A stretch of 64,000 bases of DNA from Rothia kristinae NBRC 15354 (GCF_001570865.1 NZ_BCSM01000003.1:1-64000), one strand, 5' to 3'. Shown: positions 8,577 to 18,718, counted from the stretch's first letter. Program-made: numbers and translations. The notes: generated by a model not told the origin, from the letters alone.

Positions 8577-10673
8577 TCAGCCCGCGTGCAGCCGCCGCAG
8601 CGCCCCCGTGACCACGGGCAGGCGGTCCGTGGTCCACAGCGGCGGCAGGGCCGCCCGCAGGAACCCGCCGTACCGGGCGGTGGCCAGCCGGGAATCCAGC
8701 ACAGCCACGACCCCGCGGTCCTCGCGGGAGCGGATCAGGCGCCCGGCCCCCTGGGCCAGCCGGATCGCCGCGTGGTAGGCGGAGACCGCCATGAAGCCGT
8801 TGCCCCCGCGCCGGCCCACCGCCCGGGCCCGGGCGGTGGCCAGCGGATCATCCGGGCGCGGGAACGGGATCCGATCGATGAGCACCAGGCGGCAGGAGGG
8901 CCCCGGCACGTCCACGCCCTGCCACAGGCTCATGGTTCCGAACAGGCACGTGTCCTCCTCGGCCGTGAACCGCTCGACGAGACCGCGCAGCGAGGACTCC
9001 CCCTGCACCAGCACCGGCAGGTCGGAGTGCTCGCGCACGTACTCGGCGGCCTGCTGCGCGCCGCGACGCGAGGAGAACAATCCCAGCGCCCCGCCGCCGG
9101 AGGCCTCCACCAGCTGCAGGATCCGCTCCAGCTGCTCCTCCGAGACCCCGCGCCCCGGCTTGGGCAGGTCCCGGGCCACGTAGAGCATCCCCTGCTTCGG
9201 GTAGTCGAAGGGCGAGCCGACGTCCAGCCCCTCCCACGCCGGGGCCTTCTCCCCCTGCAGCCCGAGGGAGCCGGCGACCTGATCGAAGGAGTCGCCGATG
9301 GCCAGGGTCGCCGAGGTCAGCACCACCGTGCGGTCCTGGAACAGCCCCTCGCGCAGCCGCCCGGCCACGGACAGCGGGGCCACATGCAGCGTGGCCGGGT
9401 CCGTGTCCGCGGCGCTGACATAGCCGCGTCCCGGCTCCCAGCCGCCGGCCCGGGAGATCCACACGACCTCGAAGCGCCCGTCCGCGCTGAGCATCCGCTC
9501 GGCCAGCTCCAGGACCTCGGTGAGCTTGGCGCGGGCGGTCTGGCGCCCGGCGTCGGAGTCCTTCGCGTCGGCCTTGGTGTCGGACAGCGCGGCCCGGGCG
9601 GCGTCGCGCACCTGCTCCATGGCCCGGGCGATCCCCGGCTCCAGCCCCTGCGGCATGAGCTCGGCGGGCCGGCCGGAGCAGGCCTGCTCCAGGGCCTCGG
9701 CCGCGGAGCTCAGCGGCTCCGAGGCCGCCTGGGTGTTCGTGCGCACCGCCCGGGCCGCGGAGCGGACCATCAGCGGGGACAGGGCGCCGGTCACCGCGCC
9801 GGTCACGCGGTCCACCAGCTCGTGGGCCTCGTCGACCACCACGACGTCGTGCTCGGGCAGCACCCCGATCCCCTCGAAGGCGCTGATCGCCAGCAGCGCG
9901 TGGTTGGTGATCACGACGTCGGCCTCCCCCGCCCGCTGCCGGGCCCGCTCGGAGAAGCACTCCTCCACCAGGGGGCAGCGGCGCCCCAGGCACTCCGAGG
10001 CCGTGACCGAGACCTGCCGCCAGGCCCGGTCCGAGACGCCCGGGCGCAGGTCATCCCGGTCCCCGGTGTCCGTGGAGTCCGCCCAGGCGCGCAGGCGCAC
10101 CACCTCCTCGGCCAGCGAGTCCGGGGCGGGACGGGGATGCCCACTGGCGGCCTGCCCCTGGCTGTTGAGGTTGAACAGCGCGTCCGGGTCCTCATCCTCC
10201 GGGTAGCCGCCCTCCAGCTTGTGCAGGCACACGTAGTTGCTGCGCCCCTTCAGCAGGGCGACCTCCACCTCGCCCTCGAGGCGATCCTCGAGGGTCTCCA
10301 GCAGCCGGGGCACGTCCCGGCCGACGATCTGCGCCTGCAGGGCCAGGGTCGCGGTCGCGACGACGACGGGCTTGTCCGCGCCCAGGGCGTGCTGGATGGC
10401 CGGGACCAGGTAGGCCAGGGACTTGCCGGTACCGGTGCCGGCCTGCACCAGCAGGTGCCGCCCCGTCTGCAGGGCCTGGGCCACGTGCGCTGCCATGATC
10501 CGCTGCCCGTCGCGGCGCTGCCCGCCGGTGCGCTCGATCGCCGTGTCCAGCAGCGCCAGGGCGTCTTTGGCCCCGGGCAGGGTCTCCGGCTCCGCACCGG
10601 TCGGGGCGTGCACGTCCTCGGCGGCCTCCGCGGGTGCCGAGCCTCGCGTGGGGTCCGGGTTGGTGCTGCTCAC
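8577..10673 (-). CDS. dinG: ATP-dependent DNA helicase, DinG/XPD-like
   Basis: This 698-residue superfamily 2 helicase resembles DinG/YoaA, iron-sulfur helicases that unwind 5' to 3' and resolve D-loops, R-loops and stalled forks. Walker A is QAGTGTGKSLAY (residues 78-88), Walker B is VVVVDEAHELVD, and motif VI reads QGAGRLIRSREDRG. Four cysteines (one in YVCLHKLEGG, then CLGRRCPLVEEC) are placed like the Fe-S cluster ligands. It starts at a GTG overlapping the hflX stop by four bases, so it is coupled to hflX. It converges on lexA with only 23 bases between stops. The gene name is by family, not tested function. Confidence 0.88.
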   Translation of the reverse strand: MSSTNPDPTRGSAPAEAAEDVHAPTGAEPETLPGAKDALALLDTAIERTGGQRRDGQRIMAAHVAQALQTGRHLLVQAGTGTGKSLAYLVPAIQHALGADKPVVVATATLALQAQIVGRDVPRLLETLEDRLEGEVEVALLKGRSNYVCLHKLEGGYPEDEDPDALFNLNSQGQAASGHPRPAPDSLAEEVVRLRAWADSTDTGDRDDLRPGVSDRAWRQVSVTASECLGRRCPLVEECFSERARQRAGEADVVITNHALLAISAFEGIGVLPEHDVVVVDEAHELVDRVTGAVTGALSPLMVRSAARAVRTNTQAASEPLSSAAEALEQACSGRPAELMPQGLEPGIARAMEQVRDAARAALSDTKADAKDSDAGRQTARAKLTEVLELAERMLSADGRFEVVWISRAGGWEPGRGYVSAADTDPATLHVAPLSVAGRLREGLFQDRTVVLTSATLAIGDSFDQVAGSLGLQGEKAPAWEGLDVGSPFDYPKQGMLYVARDLPKPGRGVSEEQLERILQLVEASGGGALGLFSSRRGAQQAAEYVREHSDLPVLVQGESSLRGLVERFTAEEDTCLFGTMSLWQGVDVPGPSCRLVLIDRIPFPRPDDPLATARARAVGRRGGNGFMAVSAYHAAIRLAQGAGRLIRSREDRGVVAVLDSRLATARYGGFLRAALPPLWTTDRLPVVTGALRRLHAG

Positions 10674-12253
10674 GGGGCGGTCACGGCGTAGGGCTGCAGC
10701 TCCGGGGCGGTCTCCTCCCGCACCAGCACGCTCATCCGGGTCCCGTCCTCCTCGAACGCGGTGGACAGGATCTCCGCGTCCCACTCGTGCAGCCGGGAGA
10801 CCACCTCCCCGTGGGTGTAGGGCACCAGGATCTCCATGCGCACGCTGGGCCGAGGGATGGTCCGGGAGATCAGCTCCTTCAGCTCCGGGATCCCTTCCCC
10901 GGTCTTCGCGGAGACGATCGCATGGTGGGGTTCGCGCAGCCGGATGCGATCCAGAACGAAGGGGTCCGCGGCGTCGGCCTTGTTCAGCACGATGATCTCC
11001 GGGACGTCCTGCGCGTCCACCTCGGCCAGGACCTCGCGCACCGCGCGGATCTGGCCCTCCGGGTCCGGGTGGGAGGCGTCCACCACGTGCAGGATCACGT
11101 CCGCGTCGGCCACCTCCTCGAGGGTGGAGCGGAAGGCCTCGACCAGCTGGGTGGGCAGGTTGCGCACGAAGCCGACGGTGTCCGAGAGGGTGTAGCCGAT
11201 GCCGTCCGGGGTCTCGGCCCGGCGCACCGTGGGGTCCAGGGTCGCGAACAGGGCGTTCTCCACCAGCACCCCGGCGTCGGTGAGCCGGTTGAGCAGGGAG
11301 GACTTGCCGGCGTTGGTGTACCCGGCGATGGCCACGGAGGGGATGTGGTTGCGACGCCGGTTGGCCCGCTTGGTCTCCCGGGCCGGCTTCATCGCGGCGA
11401 TCTCCCGACGCAGCTTGGCCATCCGCTGGCGGATGCGGCGCCGGTCCAGCTCGATCTTCGTCTCACCGGGACCGCGCGAACCGATCCCCTCGCCGCCGGC
11501 CGCCCGACCGCCGGCCTGGCGGGACATGGACTCGCCCCAGCCGCGCAGGCGCGGCAGCAGGTACTCCAGCTGCGCCAGCTCCACCTGGGCCTTGCCCTCC
11601 CGGGACTTGGCGTGCTGGGCGAAGATGTCCAGGATCAGCGCGGTGCGGTCGATGACCTTGACCTTGACGATGTCCTCCAGCCCACGCCGCTGGGACGGGG
11701 CCAGCTCCGAGTCGATGACGACGGTGTCCGCGCCCGTCTCGGCCACGATCTCCTTGAGCTCCTGGGCCTTGCCGGAGCCGAGGAACGTGCCGGGGTCCGG
11801 CTTCAGCCGCCGCTGCACCAGCCCGTCCAGGACATCGGAGCCGGCGGTCTCCGCCAGGGCCGCGAGCTCGCGCAGGGAGTTCTCGGCGTCCTCCAGGGTG
11901 CCCTCGGACCAGATCCCGGCCAGCACCACGCGCTCCAGGCGCAGCTGCCGGTACTCGACCTCGGTGACGTCCTCCAGCTCGGTGGACAGCCCGGCCACGC
12001 GCCGCAGGGCGCGGCGCTCCTCGAGGTCCTGCTGCTCGCCGTCGTGCTCGGTGTGCTGGGTGGTCTCCGCCAGCTCCGGGGCACGGCGGTCCAGGATGGA
12101 GGCCTGGTGCTCCTCCTCCGGGGAGAAGCGGCCGAGGACCCGGTCCACGGTCGCGCGCAGCTGGGCGTCGCTGGGCTGGCGGGGCTGCTCGGTGCGCTCG
12201 TCGGTGTGCTCGGGGGCGGCGTCGTCGGCGGTGCGGGGGTGATGCTGGGGCAA
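10670..12253 (-). CDS. hflX: ribosome-associated GTPase HflX
   Basis: HflX splits stalled or heat-damaged 70S ribosomes. The 527-residue protein has the HflX N-terminal domain (from about residue 90, with GSGKAQELKEIV at 159-170), the linker RGPGETKIELDRRRI, and a G domain with P-loop GYTNAGKS (311-318), DTVGFVRNLP and NKAD. The first 80 residues are a disordered, acidic His/Glu/Gln extension. The start is TTG, supported by GGAAAGG six bases upstream. TAGACT at 12332-12337 is a candidate -10 giving a leader of about 70 bases. dinG follows with a four-base overlap. Confidence 0.95.
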   Translation of the reverse strand: MPQHHPRTADDAAPEHTDERTEQPRQPSDAQLRATVDRVLGRFSPEEEHQASILDRRAPELAETTQHTEHDGEQQDLEERRALRRVAGLSTELEDVTEVEYRQLRLERVVLAGIWSEGTLEDAENSLRELAALAETAGSDVLDGLVQRRLKPDPGTFLGSGKAQELKEIVAETGADTVVIDSELAPSQRRGLEDIVKVKVIDRTALILDIFAQHAKSREGKAQVELAQLEYLLPRLRGWGESMSRQAGGRAAGGEGIGSRGPGETKIELDRRRIRQRMAKLRREIAAMKPARETKRANRRRNHIPSVAIAGYTNAGKSSLLNRLTDAGVLVENALFATLDPTVRRAETPDGIGYTLSDTVGFVRNLPTQLVEAFRSTLEEVADADVILHVVDASHPDPEGQIRAVREVLAEVDAQDVPEIIVLNKADAADPFVLDRIRLREPHHAIVSAKTGEGIPELKELISRTIPRPSVRMEILVPYTHGEVVSRLHEWDAEILSTAFEEDGTRMSVLVREETAPELQPYAVTAP

Positions 12254-12331
12254 GGGTGCCTTTCCGTGCGGGGGCGCGGCCGGTGCTGACTCCCTCGGAT
12301 CGGGCGCGCGGACCGCTCAATGCGTCCTGCC

Positions 12332-12337
12332 AGTCTA
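12332..12337 (-). promoter_or_regulatory. -10 element of hflX-dinG
   Basis: TAGACT on the minus strand, about 80 bases before the TTG start of hflX, fits the actinobacterial -10 consensus TAnnnT. No clear -35 is visible. Confidence 0.45.
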
Positions 12338-12470
12338 CCGGGCGGCCCCCGCGCCGCACCCGGGGCGGGCCTGTGCTGTGGACGAACACGCGACGCCGCG
12401 CCCCAGCGCCGGGTCCCGGGGAGCCGGCGCCGCGAGCGCGGACGCCGAGGAGGCGGGTGAGGCGGGCCGA

Positions 12471-12476
12471 TACGAT
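12471..12476 (+). promoter_or_regulatory. -10 element for the methyltransferase gene
   Basis: TACGAT ends eight bases before the ATG at 12485, with no Shine-Dalgarno sequence in between, consistent with a leaderless transcript. Confidence 0.5.
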
Positions 12477-12484
12477 GGGGGATC

Positions 12485-13108
12485 ATGGTCGAGCACTACT
12501 TCTCCGCGCACGAGGACGAGCCCTTCGTCGAGCAGCCCCTGCGGGTGCGACTGGCCGGGGCCGAGCGGGATCTGGTGAGCGCCCCCGGCATCTTCAGCCC
12601 GAAGGCCCTGGACAAGGGCACCGCGGTGCTGCTGGACGAGGTCCCCGCCCTGCCCCGGTCCGGGTCCCGCTTCCTCGACGTCGGCTGCGGGTGGGGGCCG
12701 ATCGCGCTGAGCATGGGCCTGCAGCGGCCCGACGCCGAGGTGATGGCCGTGGACGTGAACCGGCGCAGCCTGGAGCTGACCCGCCGCAACGCCGCGCGCC
12801 TGGGGCTGACCGGCATCCGCCCGGTGATCCCGGAGGAGGTGGATCCGCGGCTGCGCTTCGACGCGATCTGGTCCAACCCGCCGATCCGGGTGGGCAAGCA
12901 GGTGCTGCACGAGCTGCTGCTGACCTGGCTGGTGCGCCTGGCCCCGGCCGGGCAGGCGCACCTGGTGGTGCAGAAGAACCTGGGCGCGGACTCCCTGCAG
13001 CGCTGGCTGGATCAGACCCTGCGGGAGCGGGAGCCCGGCGCCTTCGCGGTCGACCGGGCCGCCACCGCCAAGGGCTTCCGGATCCTGCGGGTCACCCGCG
13101 CCGCCTGA
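12485..13108 (+). CDS. class I SAM-dependent methyltransferase, RsmC-like
   Basis: The 207-residue protein has the layout of the RsmC/MTS family that methylates guanine N2 in rRNA. The SAM-binding motif I is FLDVGCGWGPIAL (about residues 62-75), the acidic motif II is VMAVDVNRRSLEL, and the catalytic tetrapeptide is NPPI in IWSNPPIRVG near residue 130. It has only the catalytic half and lacks the N-terminal pseudo-domain of E. coli RsmC, which is normal for actinobacteria. The exact RNA target cannot be read from sequence. It stands alone between the divergent hflX and the convergent dapF. Confidence 0.85.
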   Translation: MVEHYFSAHEDEPFVEQPLRVRLAGAERDLVSAPGIFSPKALDKGTAVLLDEVPALPRSGSRFLDVGCGWGPIALSMGLQRPDAEVMAVDVNRRSLELTRRNAARLGLTGIRPVIPEEVDPRLRFDAIWSNPPIRVGKQVLHELLLTWLVRLAPAGQAHLVVQKNLGADSLQRWLDQTLREREPGAFAVDRAATAKGFRILRVTRAA

Positions 13109-13139
13109 TCCCCGCGGCGACCTGCCCGGGTCCCGCGGC

Positions 13140-14096
13140 TCAGCCCAGGCGCACGGTGCCCACGAGCTCGGCCGGCCCGGAGAGGATCACGTGCTCCAGC
13201 TCGTCCGGGCCGAGCACGAAGGTCACGCCCAGCTCCCCGCCGGGCACGCCGACCCGCCACTCATCCGGGGCGTCCTCCCCGCCCCAGAAGCGGGTCGCCG
13301 CCGCGGCAGCGCACGCGCCGGTCCCGCAGGACAGGGTCTCGCCCACCCCGCGTTCGCTGACGCGCAGCACCAGCGCTCCCGTGCCGTCGTCCTCCTCCTC
13401 GGCGTCCCGGGGCACCACGAATTCGACGTTGGTGCCGGCACTGGGCCGGGGGTCCACGGTCGGTGCGGTGCCCAGGTCCAGCCGGGCCAGCTTGGCCTCA
13501 TCGGCCAGGGCGACGACGGTGTGCGGGTTGCCCATGGTGATGGACAGGCCCGGGCGGGCGGTGCGCAGGCCGCGGGCCGAGACGGTGCAGTCGGCCCCGT
13601 GCTCCCGGGCCTGCTCCCCGTCGATGAAGCCCCAGGGGCCCATGTCCACGGCGAAGCCGCCGGGAACCCGGGCGACGGTCTTGACCCCGCCGCGGGTCCC
13701 GATGCGCACGGTCTCCCCCTCCGGCAGCTCGATCAGCCCGGCGTGGATGAGGTGGTGGGCGAACACGCGCACCCCGTTGCCGCACATCTCGGACAGGGAG
13801 CCGTCCGCGTTGCGGTAGTCCATGAACCACTCCGGGGCGTCCTCCCCGTTCGCGGCGAGGGCCCGCCCGGCCTCCAGGTGCTGGCTGCGGATCGCGCGGA
13901 TCAGCCCGTCCGCGCCGATCCCCCGGTGCCGGTCGCACACGGCGGCCACCAGGTCCCCCTCCAGCTCGAGGCTTCCCTCGGGATCGGTGAGCAGGAGGAA
14001 GTCGTTGCCGGTGCCGTGGCCCTTGCTCAGGGTCACTCCGGCCAGTTCGCCCCAGCGGGAGGCGTCGGTCTGCGCGGTGGTGCTCTCGGTCGTCAC
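13140..14096 (-). CDS. dapF: diaminopimelate epimerase
   Basis: DapF converts LL- to meso-diaminopimelate for lysine and peptidoglycan. The 318-residue protein carries the two catalytic cysteines, Cys105 in SEMCGNGVR and Cys257 in LSCGTGACA, and the start motif KGHGTGNDF. An acidic insert, AEEEDDGTG, near residue 235 lengthens it relative to the usual 275-290. The GTG start lies six bases after TAGACT, so the transcript may be leaderless. It follows miaA on the same strand after a hairpin and so probably has its own promoter. Confidence 0.96.
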   Translation of the reverse strand: MTTESTTAQTDASRWGELAGVTLSKGHGTGNDFLLLTDPEGSLELEGDLVAAVCDRHRGIGADGLIRAIRSQHLEAGRALAANGEDAPEWFMDYRNADGSLSEMCGNGVRVFAHHLIHAGLIELPEGETVRIGTRGGVKTVARVPGGFAVDMGPWGFIDGEQAREHGADCTVSARGLRTARPGLSITMGNPHTVVALADEAKLARLDLGTAPTVDPRPSAGTNVEFVVPRDAEEEDDGTGALVLRVSERGVGETLSCGTGACAAAAATRFWGGEDAPDEWRVGVPGGELGVTFVLGPDELEHVILSGPAELVGTVRLG

Positions 14097-14102
14097 CCGG
14101 CC

Positions 14103-14108
14103 AGTCTA
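14103..14108 (-). promoter_or_regulatory. -10 element for a leaderless dapF transcript
   Basis: TAGACT is separated from the dapF GTG by the six bases GGCCGG, the same geometry seen at hisC, miaB and dapA. Confidence 0.55.
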
Positions 14109-14144
14109 TCGGGCGGGTCGGACGACCGAAGGGCCGGCTCAGCG

Positions 14145-14186
14145 AGGACCGGTCTGGCCGGCGAATCCGGCCGCGCTCCCGGTCCT
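14145..14186 (-). terminator. nested hairpin after miaA
   Basis: An outer 8-bp stem (AGGACCGG with CCGGTCCT) encloses a 6-bp stem (GGCCGG with CCGGCC) with a 5-base loop, starting 16 bases beyond the miaA stop. There is no U-tract. It probably ends or trims the recA-recX-miaB-miaA messages before dapF. Confidence 0.6.
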
Positions 14187-14201
14187 GCCCGCGCGGTCAG
14201 G

Positions 14202-15146
14202 TCAGCCCTCGGCTCCCCCGTCGTTCGCGGTCTCCGGCGTGCGCCCCTGCTCGATCAGGGTCAGCGCCCGGTCCAGCTGCTGGCGCGGGGAGAGGGTGAA
14301 TCCGATCCAGGTAACGCGCGGGTCCGCCCGGAACCAGGTGACCTGGCGGCGGGCGAAGCGGCGGGTGGCGATGATCGTCTCCTGCACGGCCTCCTCCTCG
14401 GAGGTCTCCCCGTCCACGACGCGCAGGAATTGCGCGTAGCCCAGGGCGTGGGAGGCGGTGCGCCCCTCGCGCAGCCCCCGCTCGGCCAGGTCCCGCACCT
14501 CCTGCAGGAGACCGGCCTCGACCATCCGGTGCACCCGCACGGCCAGGCGGTCGTGCAGCAGGTCCCGGGGCCCGTTCAGCCCGATCTGCAGGGCCGGCTC
14601 CCGGTGTTCGCGCCGCGGCATGTAGGAGGAGAAGGGGCGCCCGGTCAGCTCGTGGACCTCCAGGGCGCGCACCAGGCGCCGGTCGTCCAGGCCGCGCCGC
14701 GCGGAGACCGGGTCCACGGCCTCCAGCCGAGCGGCCAGCGCCCCGCGCCCCTCGGTCTCCAGGAGCTCCTGCCAGCGCTGACGCACCTGCGCATCGGTGG
14801 GCGGGAACTCCAGCACGTCCAGGGCCGCGCGCGCATACAGTCCGGACCCGCCGACGAGGATCGGGGTGCGCCCGCGCCCCCGGATCTCGGCGAAGCGCTC
14901 GCGGGCCTCGCGCTGGTAGCGGGCCACGGAGGCCTCCTCGCGCACGTCCAGCACGTCTAGGAGGTGATGGGGCACGCCGTCGCGCTCGGCGGGCGTGAGC
15001 TTGGCCGTGCCGATGTCCATCCCGCGGTACAGCTGCATCGAGTCCGCGTTGACCACCTCGCCGTCCACCTCGCGGGCCAGGGCGACGCCGAGGTCTGACT
15101 TCCCCGTGCCGGTGGGCCCGAGGACGGCGATGATCGGGAGGGTCAT
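14202..15146 (-). CDS. miaA: tRNA dimethylallyltransferase
   Basis: MiaA adds an isopentenyl group to A37 of tRNAs that read U-starting codons; MiaB then methylthiolates the product. The 314-residue protein has the P-loop GPTGTGKS at residues 10-17, [16 protein letters not shown], and the tRNA-binding part with [12 protein letters not shown]. The ATG overlaps the miaB stop by four bases, so the two consecutive tRNA-modifying enzymes are translationally coupled. The last 40 residues are variable. Confidence 0.96.
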   Translation of the reverse strand: MTLPIIAVLGPTGTGKSDLGVALAREVDGEVVNADSMQLYRGMDIGTAKLTPAERDGVPHHLLDVLDVREEASVARYQREARERFAEIRGRGRTPILVGGSGLYARAALDVLEFPPTDAQVRQRWQELLETEGRGALAARLEAVDPVSARRGLDDRRLVRALEVHELTGRPFSSYMPRREHREPALQIGLNGPRDLLHDRLAVRVHRMVEAGLLQEVRDLAERGLREGRTASHALGYAQFLRVVDGETSEEEAVQETIIATRRFARRQVTWFRADPRVTWIGFTLSPRQQLDRALTLIEQGRTPETANDGGAEG

Positions 15147-16717
15147 CGGCGCGGCGGCAGGGCCGGCATCCCGAGCATCGTGGCGCCCGGGGCGCCACCC
15201 GACGGGGCGCCGGTGCCGCAGGAATCGGCCTGGGCGCGATCCCAAGCGTCCCCGGCGCGGGAGCGGCGCACCGCGTAGTCCTCCGCCGGGGAATCGGCGA
15301 GCAGGTGGAAGGGTGCGGCGTCGGTGATCCGCACGGTCGCGAAGTCCCCCGGACGCGGGACGGGGGCGCCGTCGGGCACGCTGAAGTGCACGAGCCGCTG
15401 ATCCGGAGTGCGCCCGGAGAGCCGGTGGGTCTGCTCGGCCTTGCGTCCGGTCTGCGCGGAGACCAGCAGCTCCACCCGCTTCCCGACCTGCTCGGCGTTC
15501 AGCTGCGCGCTGATGCGATCCTGCAGGGCCACCAGCCGCTCGTACCGCTCCTGCACGACCTCCTGGGGCACCTGGTTCTGCATCCGACCCGCCGGGGTGC
15601 CGGGGCGGATGGAGTACTGGAAGGTGAAGGCCGAGGAGAACCGGGACTCCTCGACCACGCGCAGGGTCTCCTGGAAGTCCTCCTCCGTCTCCCCGGGGAA
15701 GCCCACGATGATGTCCGTGGTGATGGCGGCGTGCGGGATGCGCTTGCGCACCTTCTCCAGGATGCCGAGGAACCGCTTGGACCGGTAGGAGCGGCGCATG
15801 GCCTTGAGCACCCGGTCGGAGCCGGACTGCAGGGGCATGTGCAGGACGGGCATGACGGTGGGGGTCTCGGCCATCGCGTCGATGACGTCGTCGGTGAAGG
15901 CCGCCGGGTGGGGGCTGGTGAAGCGGATGCGCTCCAGGCCCTCGATCTGCCCGCAGGCGCGCAGCAGCTTGGAGAAGGCCTGCCGGTCACCGAAGCCGAC
16001 GCCGTAGGAGTTCACGTTCTGCCCGAGCAGGGTGACCTCCACGGCGCCGTCGTCCACCAGGGCCTGGACCTCGGCGAGGATGTCCCCGGGCCGGCGGTCC
16101 TTCTCCTTGCCGCGCAGGGAGGGCACGATGCAGAAGGTGCAGGTGTTGTTGCAGCCCACGGAGATGGACACCCACCCGGAGTGCACGTTCTCCCGCTTGG
16201 TCGGCAGGGTGGAGGGGAAGACCTCCAGGGATTCCAGCAGCTCGGTGGCGGCCTCGCGGTTGTGCCGGGAGCGCTCCAGCAGCCGCGGCAGGGAGCCGAT
16301 GTTGTGGGTGCCGAACACGACGTCGACCCAGGGGGCCTTCTCCACGATGGTGTTCTGGTCCTTCTGGGCCAAGCACCCGCCGACGGCGATCTGCATGCCC
16401 TCGTGGGCGCGCTTGACGGGGGCGAGCTGACCGAGGTGGCCGTAGAGCTTGTTGTCCGCGTTCTCCCGCACCGCGCAGGTGTTGAAGACCACCAGGTCAG
16501 GGGTCCCCTCACCCGTGTGCGGGACGTACCCGGAGGCCTCCAGCAGCCCGGAGATCCGCTCGGAGTCGTGAACGTTCATCTGGCAGCCGAAGGTGCGCAC
16601 CTCGTAGCTGTGGGACCGCCCCGTCCGCTCCTCGATGCCGGGCGGGCAGGGCTGGACGTCGAGGGCCTCGGGCAGGGTCGACGGCAGGGTCTGGGTCTGG
16701 GTCGCGCTCGCATTCAC
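15143..16717 (-). CDS. miaB: tRNA-2-methylthio-N6-dimethylallyladenosine synthase
   Basis: MiaB is a radical SAM enzyme with two 4Fe-4S clusters. The first is held by Cys45 (GCQMN), Cys81 and Cys115; the radical SAM cluster by Cys189, Cys193 and Cys196 in [14 protein letters not shown] domain follows near residues 395-455. I chose the GTG at 16717 because TACCCT lies six bases upstream, giving a leaderless 524-residue product. The C-terminal 60 residues after TRAM are a poorly conserved extension. It is upstream of, and coupled to, miaA. Confidence 0.95.
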   Translation of the reverse strand: MNASATQTQTLPSTLPEALDVQPCPPGIEERTGRSHSYEVRTFGCQMNVHDSERISGLLEASGYVPHTGEGTPDLVVFNTCAVRENADNKLYGHLGQLAPVKRAHEGMQIAVGGCLAQKDQNTIVEKAPWVDVVFGTHNIGSLPRLLERSRHNREAATELLESLEVFPSTLPTKRENVHSGWVSISVGCNNTCTFCIVPSLRGKEKDRRPGDILAEVQALVDDGAVEVTLLGQNVNSYGVGFGDRQAFSKLLRACGQIEGLERIRFTSPHPAAFTDDVIDAMAETPTVMPVLHMPLQSGSDRVLKAMRRSYRSKRFLGILEKVRKRIPHAAITTDIIVGFPGETEEDFQETLRVVEESRFSSAFTFQYSIRPGTPAGRMQNQVPQEVVQERYERLVALQDRISAQLNAEQVGKRVELLVSAQTGRKAEQTHRLSGRTPDQRLVHFSVPDGAPVPRPGDFATVRITDAAPFHLLADSPAEDYAVRRSRAGDAWDRAQADSCGTGAPSGGAPGATMLGMPALPPRR

Positions 16718-16723
16718 TGTGCC

Positions 16724-16729
16724 AGGGTA
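16724..16729 (-). promoter_or_regulatory. -10 element for a leaderless miaB transcript
   Basis: TACCCT is followed by GGCACA and then the GTG start of miaB. No Shine-Dalgarno sequence is present, so this element also decides the start codon. Confidence 0.55.
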
Positions 16730-16780
16730 CAAGACCGCCGCGGGCGCCGGGACGTGCCGGATCAAGTCCACCGGCCCGGG

Positions 16781-17494
16781 TCAGGCCAGCCCCGGTGGCT
16801 CCTCCAGACCCGTCTCCCCGTGCTCGGCCATGACCGTGCGCACGATCTCGAAGGCCGCGCCGGGGGCGTAGCCTCGGCGGGCCAGCATCGCGACCAGCCG
16901 ACGCAGGGCCTTCTCCCGCTGGGCCGGGTCGTCCAGGTCCCGCTCGGGGCGCAGCCGACGGCGCACCAGCGCGCGGGCGTCCTCGCGCTCCTCCTCCTCG
17001 GTGCGCTGGGTCAGGGCCCGCTCGGCGGTCTCCGGGTCTATGCCCTTCTGCGCGAGCTCCCGGCGCAGGGCCGGGCGGGCGAGCTTCCTGCTGGCGGAGC
17101 GGCTGCGCACGTACATCGCGGCGTATTCGGCGTCGTCGATCAGACCGAGATCCTCGTAGCGGTCCAGGATGCGGGTGGCCGTCTCCTCGGAGATCTCCTT
17201 CTCCGCGAGCTTCTGCGCCAGCTGGGCGCGGGAGCGGGCGGCGGCGGTGAGCTGGCGCAGCAGGATCTCCTTGGCCCGGGCGTATTCCGCCTCCTCCGGG
17301 GTGCGCGGGGCCGATCCCTCGGCTGGAGGCCGCCCCGCGTCCCTCCGCCCGTCCCCGGTGTTCGGCCCTGAGGACGGCGTCGAGGAGACCGGGGCTGCTG
17401 CGGGAGCGCCCAGGCTGCGTCCGGTGCGCCGACGGCCGACGCCGCGGCCCGTGACGGGTCCGCGACGTCGGCCGTGCGGGCTGGAATCGCTCAT
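16781..17494 (-). CDS. recX: regulatory protein RecX
   Basis: RecX binds RecA filaments and limits their activity. The 237-residue protein has a disordered, Arg/Gly/Pro-rich N-terminal third (to about residue 65), then the three-helix repeats of RecX, with ILDRYEDLGLIDDAEYAAMYVRSR and GYAPGAAFEIVRTVM visible. The ATG shares one base with the recA stop codon (TGATG), so the regulator is made together with RecA. Its last codons lie 63 bases before miaB. Confidence 0.93.
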   Translation of the reverse strand: MSDSSPHGRRRGPVTGRGVGRRRTGRSLGAPAAAPVSSTPSSGPNTGDGRRDAGRPPAEGSAPRTPEEAEYARAKEILLRQLTAAARSRAQLAQKLAEKEISEETATRILDRYEDLGLIDDAEYAAMYVRSRSASRKLARPALRRELAQKGIDPETAERALTQRTEEEEREDARALVRRRLRPERDLDDPAQREKALRRLVAMLARRGYAPGAAFEIVRTVMAEHGETGLEEPPGLA

Positions 17495-18627
17495 CAGAAG
17501 TTCTCGGGCAGGGCGTCCAGCGGGTCATCACCCAGCTCGTCGATCCCCGCGCCGACGCCCGCGGGAGCCTCCTGGGACTCCTCGCCCTCCTCGGCGTCGA
17601 TGATCCCGGCCTTGATCAGCGTCTTGTGCTGGATCTCCTCGGCCAGCTCGGGGTTGTCCTTGAGGAAGCGGCGGGCGTTCTCCTTGCCCTGGCCCAGCTG
17701 GTCCCCCTCGTAGGTGAACCAGGCGCCGGACTTCTTGACGATCCCGGACTCCACGGCCATGTCGATGATGCCGCCCTCCACGGAGATGCCCTCCCCGTAG
17801 AGGATGTCGAACTCGGCCTGCTTGAACGGCGGGGCCATCTTGTTCTTCACGATCTTGGCCTTGGTCCGCGAGCCGATGGGGTTGGCCCCGTCCTTCAGGG
17901 TCTCGATGCGACGGATGTCGATGCGCACCGAGGCGTAGAACTTCAGCGCCTTGCCGCCGGTGGTGGTCTCCGGGGAGCCGAAGAACACGCCGATCTTCTC
18001 GCGCAGCTGGTTGATGAAGATCGCGGTGGTGCCGGTCTGGGACAGGCGCCCGGTGATCTTGCGCAGCGCCTGGGACATCAGGCGGGCCTGCAGACCCACG
18101 TGGGAGTCGCCCATCTCGCCCTCGATCTCCGCGCGCGGGGTCAGGGCGGCCACGGAGTCCACGACGATGATGTCGATGGAGCCGGAGCCCACGAGCATGT
18201 CCATGATCTCCAGGGCCTGCTCGCCGGTGTCCGGCTGGGAGACCAGCAGGGCATCCGTGTCCACGCCGAGCTTCTCCGCGTAGACCGGGTCCAGGGCGTG
18301 CTCCGCATCGATGAACGCAGCGATCCCCCCGTTCTTCTGGGCGTTGGCCACCGCGTGCAGGGCGACCGTGGTCTTACCGGAGGACTCCGGGCCGTAGATC
18401 TCCACGACGCGCCCGCGCGGCAGGCCGCCGATGCCCAGGGCGACGTCCAGGGACAGGGCGCCGGTGGAGACGGTCTCCGTCTTCACGGCTTCCCGGTCCC
18501 CCAGGCGCATGACGGAGCCCTTGCCGTAGTTCTTGTCGATCTGGGCGAGCACGGACTCCAGGGCCTTCTCCCGGTCCGAGCCGGTGGCCCGGGACACCGG
18601 GGCGTTGTTGCGTGCTTTGGCAGCCAT
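17494..18627 (-). CDS. recA: recombinase RecA
   Basis: RecA forms filaments on single-stranded DNA, drives strand exchange and activates LexA self-cleavage. The 377-residue protein has Walker [10 protein letters not shown] at residues 79-87, the substrate-binding region [16 protein letters not shown], Walker [11 protein letters not shown] and loop L2 region [19 protein letters not shown]. The acidic tail ends [10 protein letters not shown]. The ATG has GAGGAG upstream. There is no intein, unlike some mycobacterial recA genes. Two promoters are visible: an SOS-box one near 18820-18860 and a RecA-NDp/PafBC-type one at 18696-18718. recX is coupled downstream. Confidence 0.99.
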   Translation of the reverse strand: MAAKARNNAPVSRATGSDREKALESVLAQIDKNYGKGSVMRLGDREAVKTETVSTGALSLDVALGIGGLPRGRVVEIYGPESSGKTTVALHAVANAQKNGGIAAFIDAEHALDPVYAEKLGVDTDALLVSQPDTGEQALEIMDMLVGSGSIDIIVVDSVAALTPRAEIEGEMGDSHVGLQARLMSQALRKITGRLSQTGTTAIFINQLREKIGVFFGSPETTTGGKALKFYASVRIDIRRIETLKDGANPIGSRTKAKIVKNKMAPPFKQAEFDILYGEGISVEGGIIDMAVESGIVKKSGAWFTYEGDQLGQGKENARRFLKDNPELAEEIQHKTLIKAGIIDAEEGEESQEAPAGVGAGIDELGDDPLDALPENF

Positions 18628-18695
18628 GGTCTCCTCGATTCTGATCGCCGCGCCGGTTCCGGTGCGACGGTGGTTGGTCCTGCGGTTCGATCCTC

Positions 18696-18718
18696 ACGGT
18701 AACGGCCCCGACTGACAG
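18696..18718 (-). promoter_or_regulatory. LexA-independent recA promoter (RecA-NDp/PafBC-type motif)
   Basis: On the minus strand CTGTCAGTC (18718-18710) is followed, after exactly eight bases, by TACCGT (18701-18696). This fits the actinobacterial RecA-NDp motif TTGTCRGTG-N8-TAnnnT, which in mycobacteria is served by the transcriptional activator PafBC. Transcription would begin near 18689, about 60 bases before recA. Confidence 0.7.
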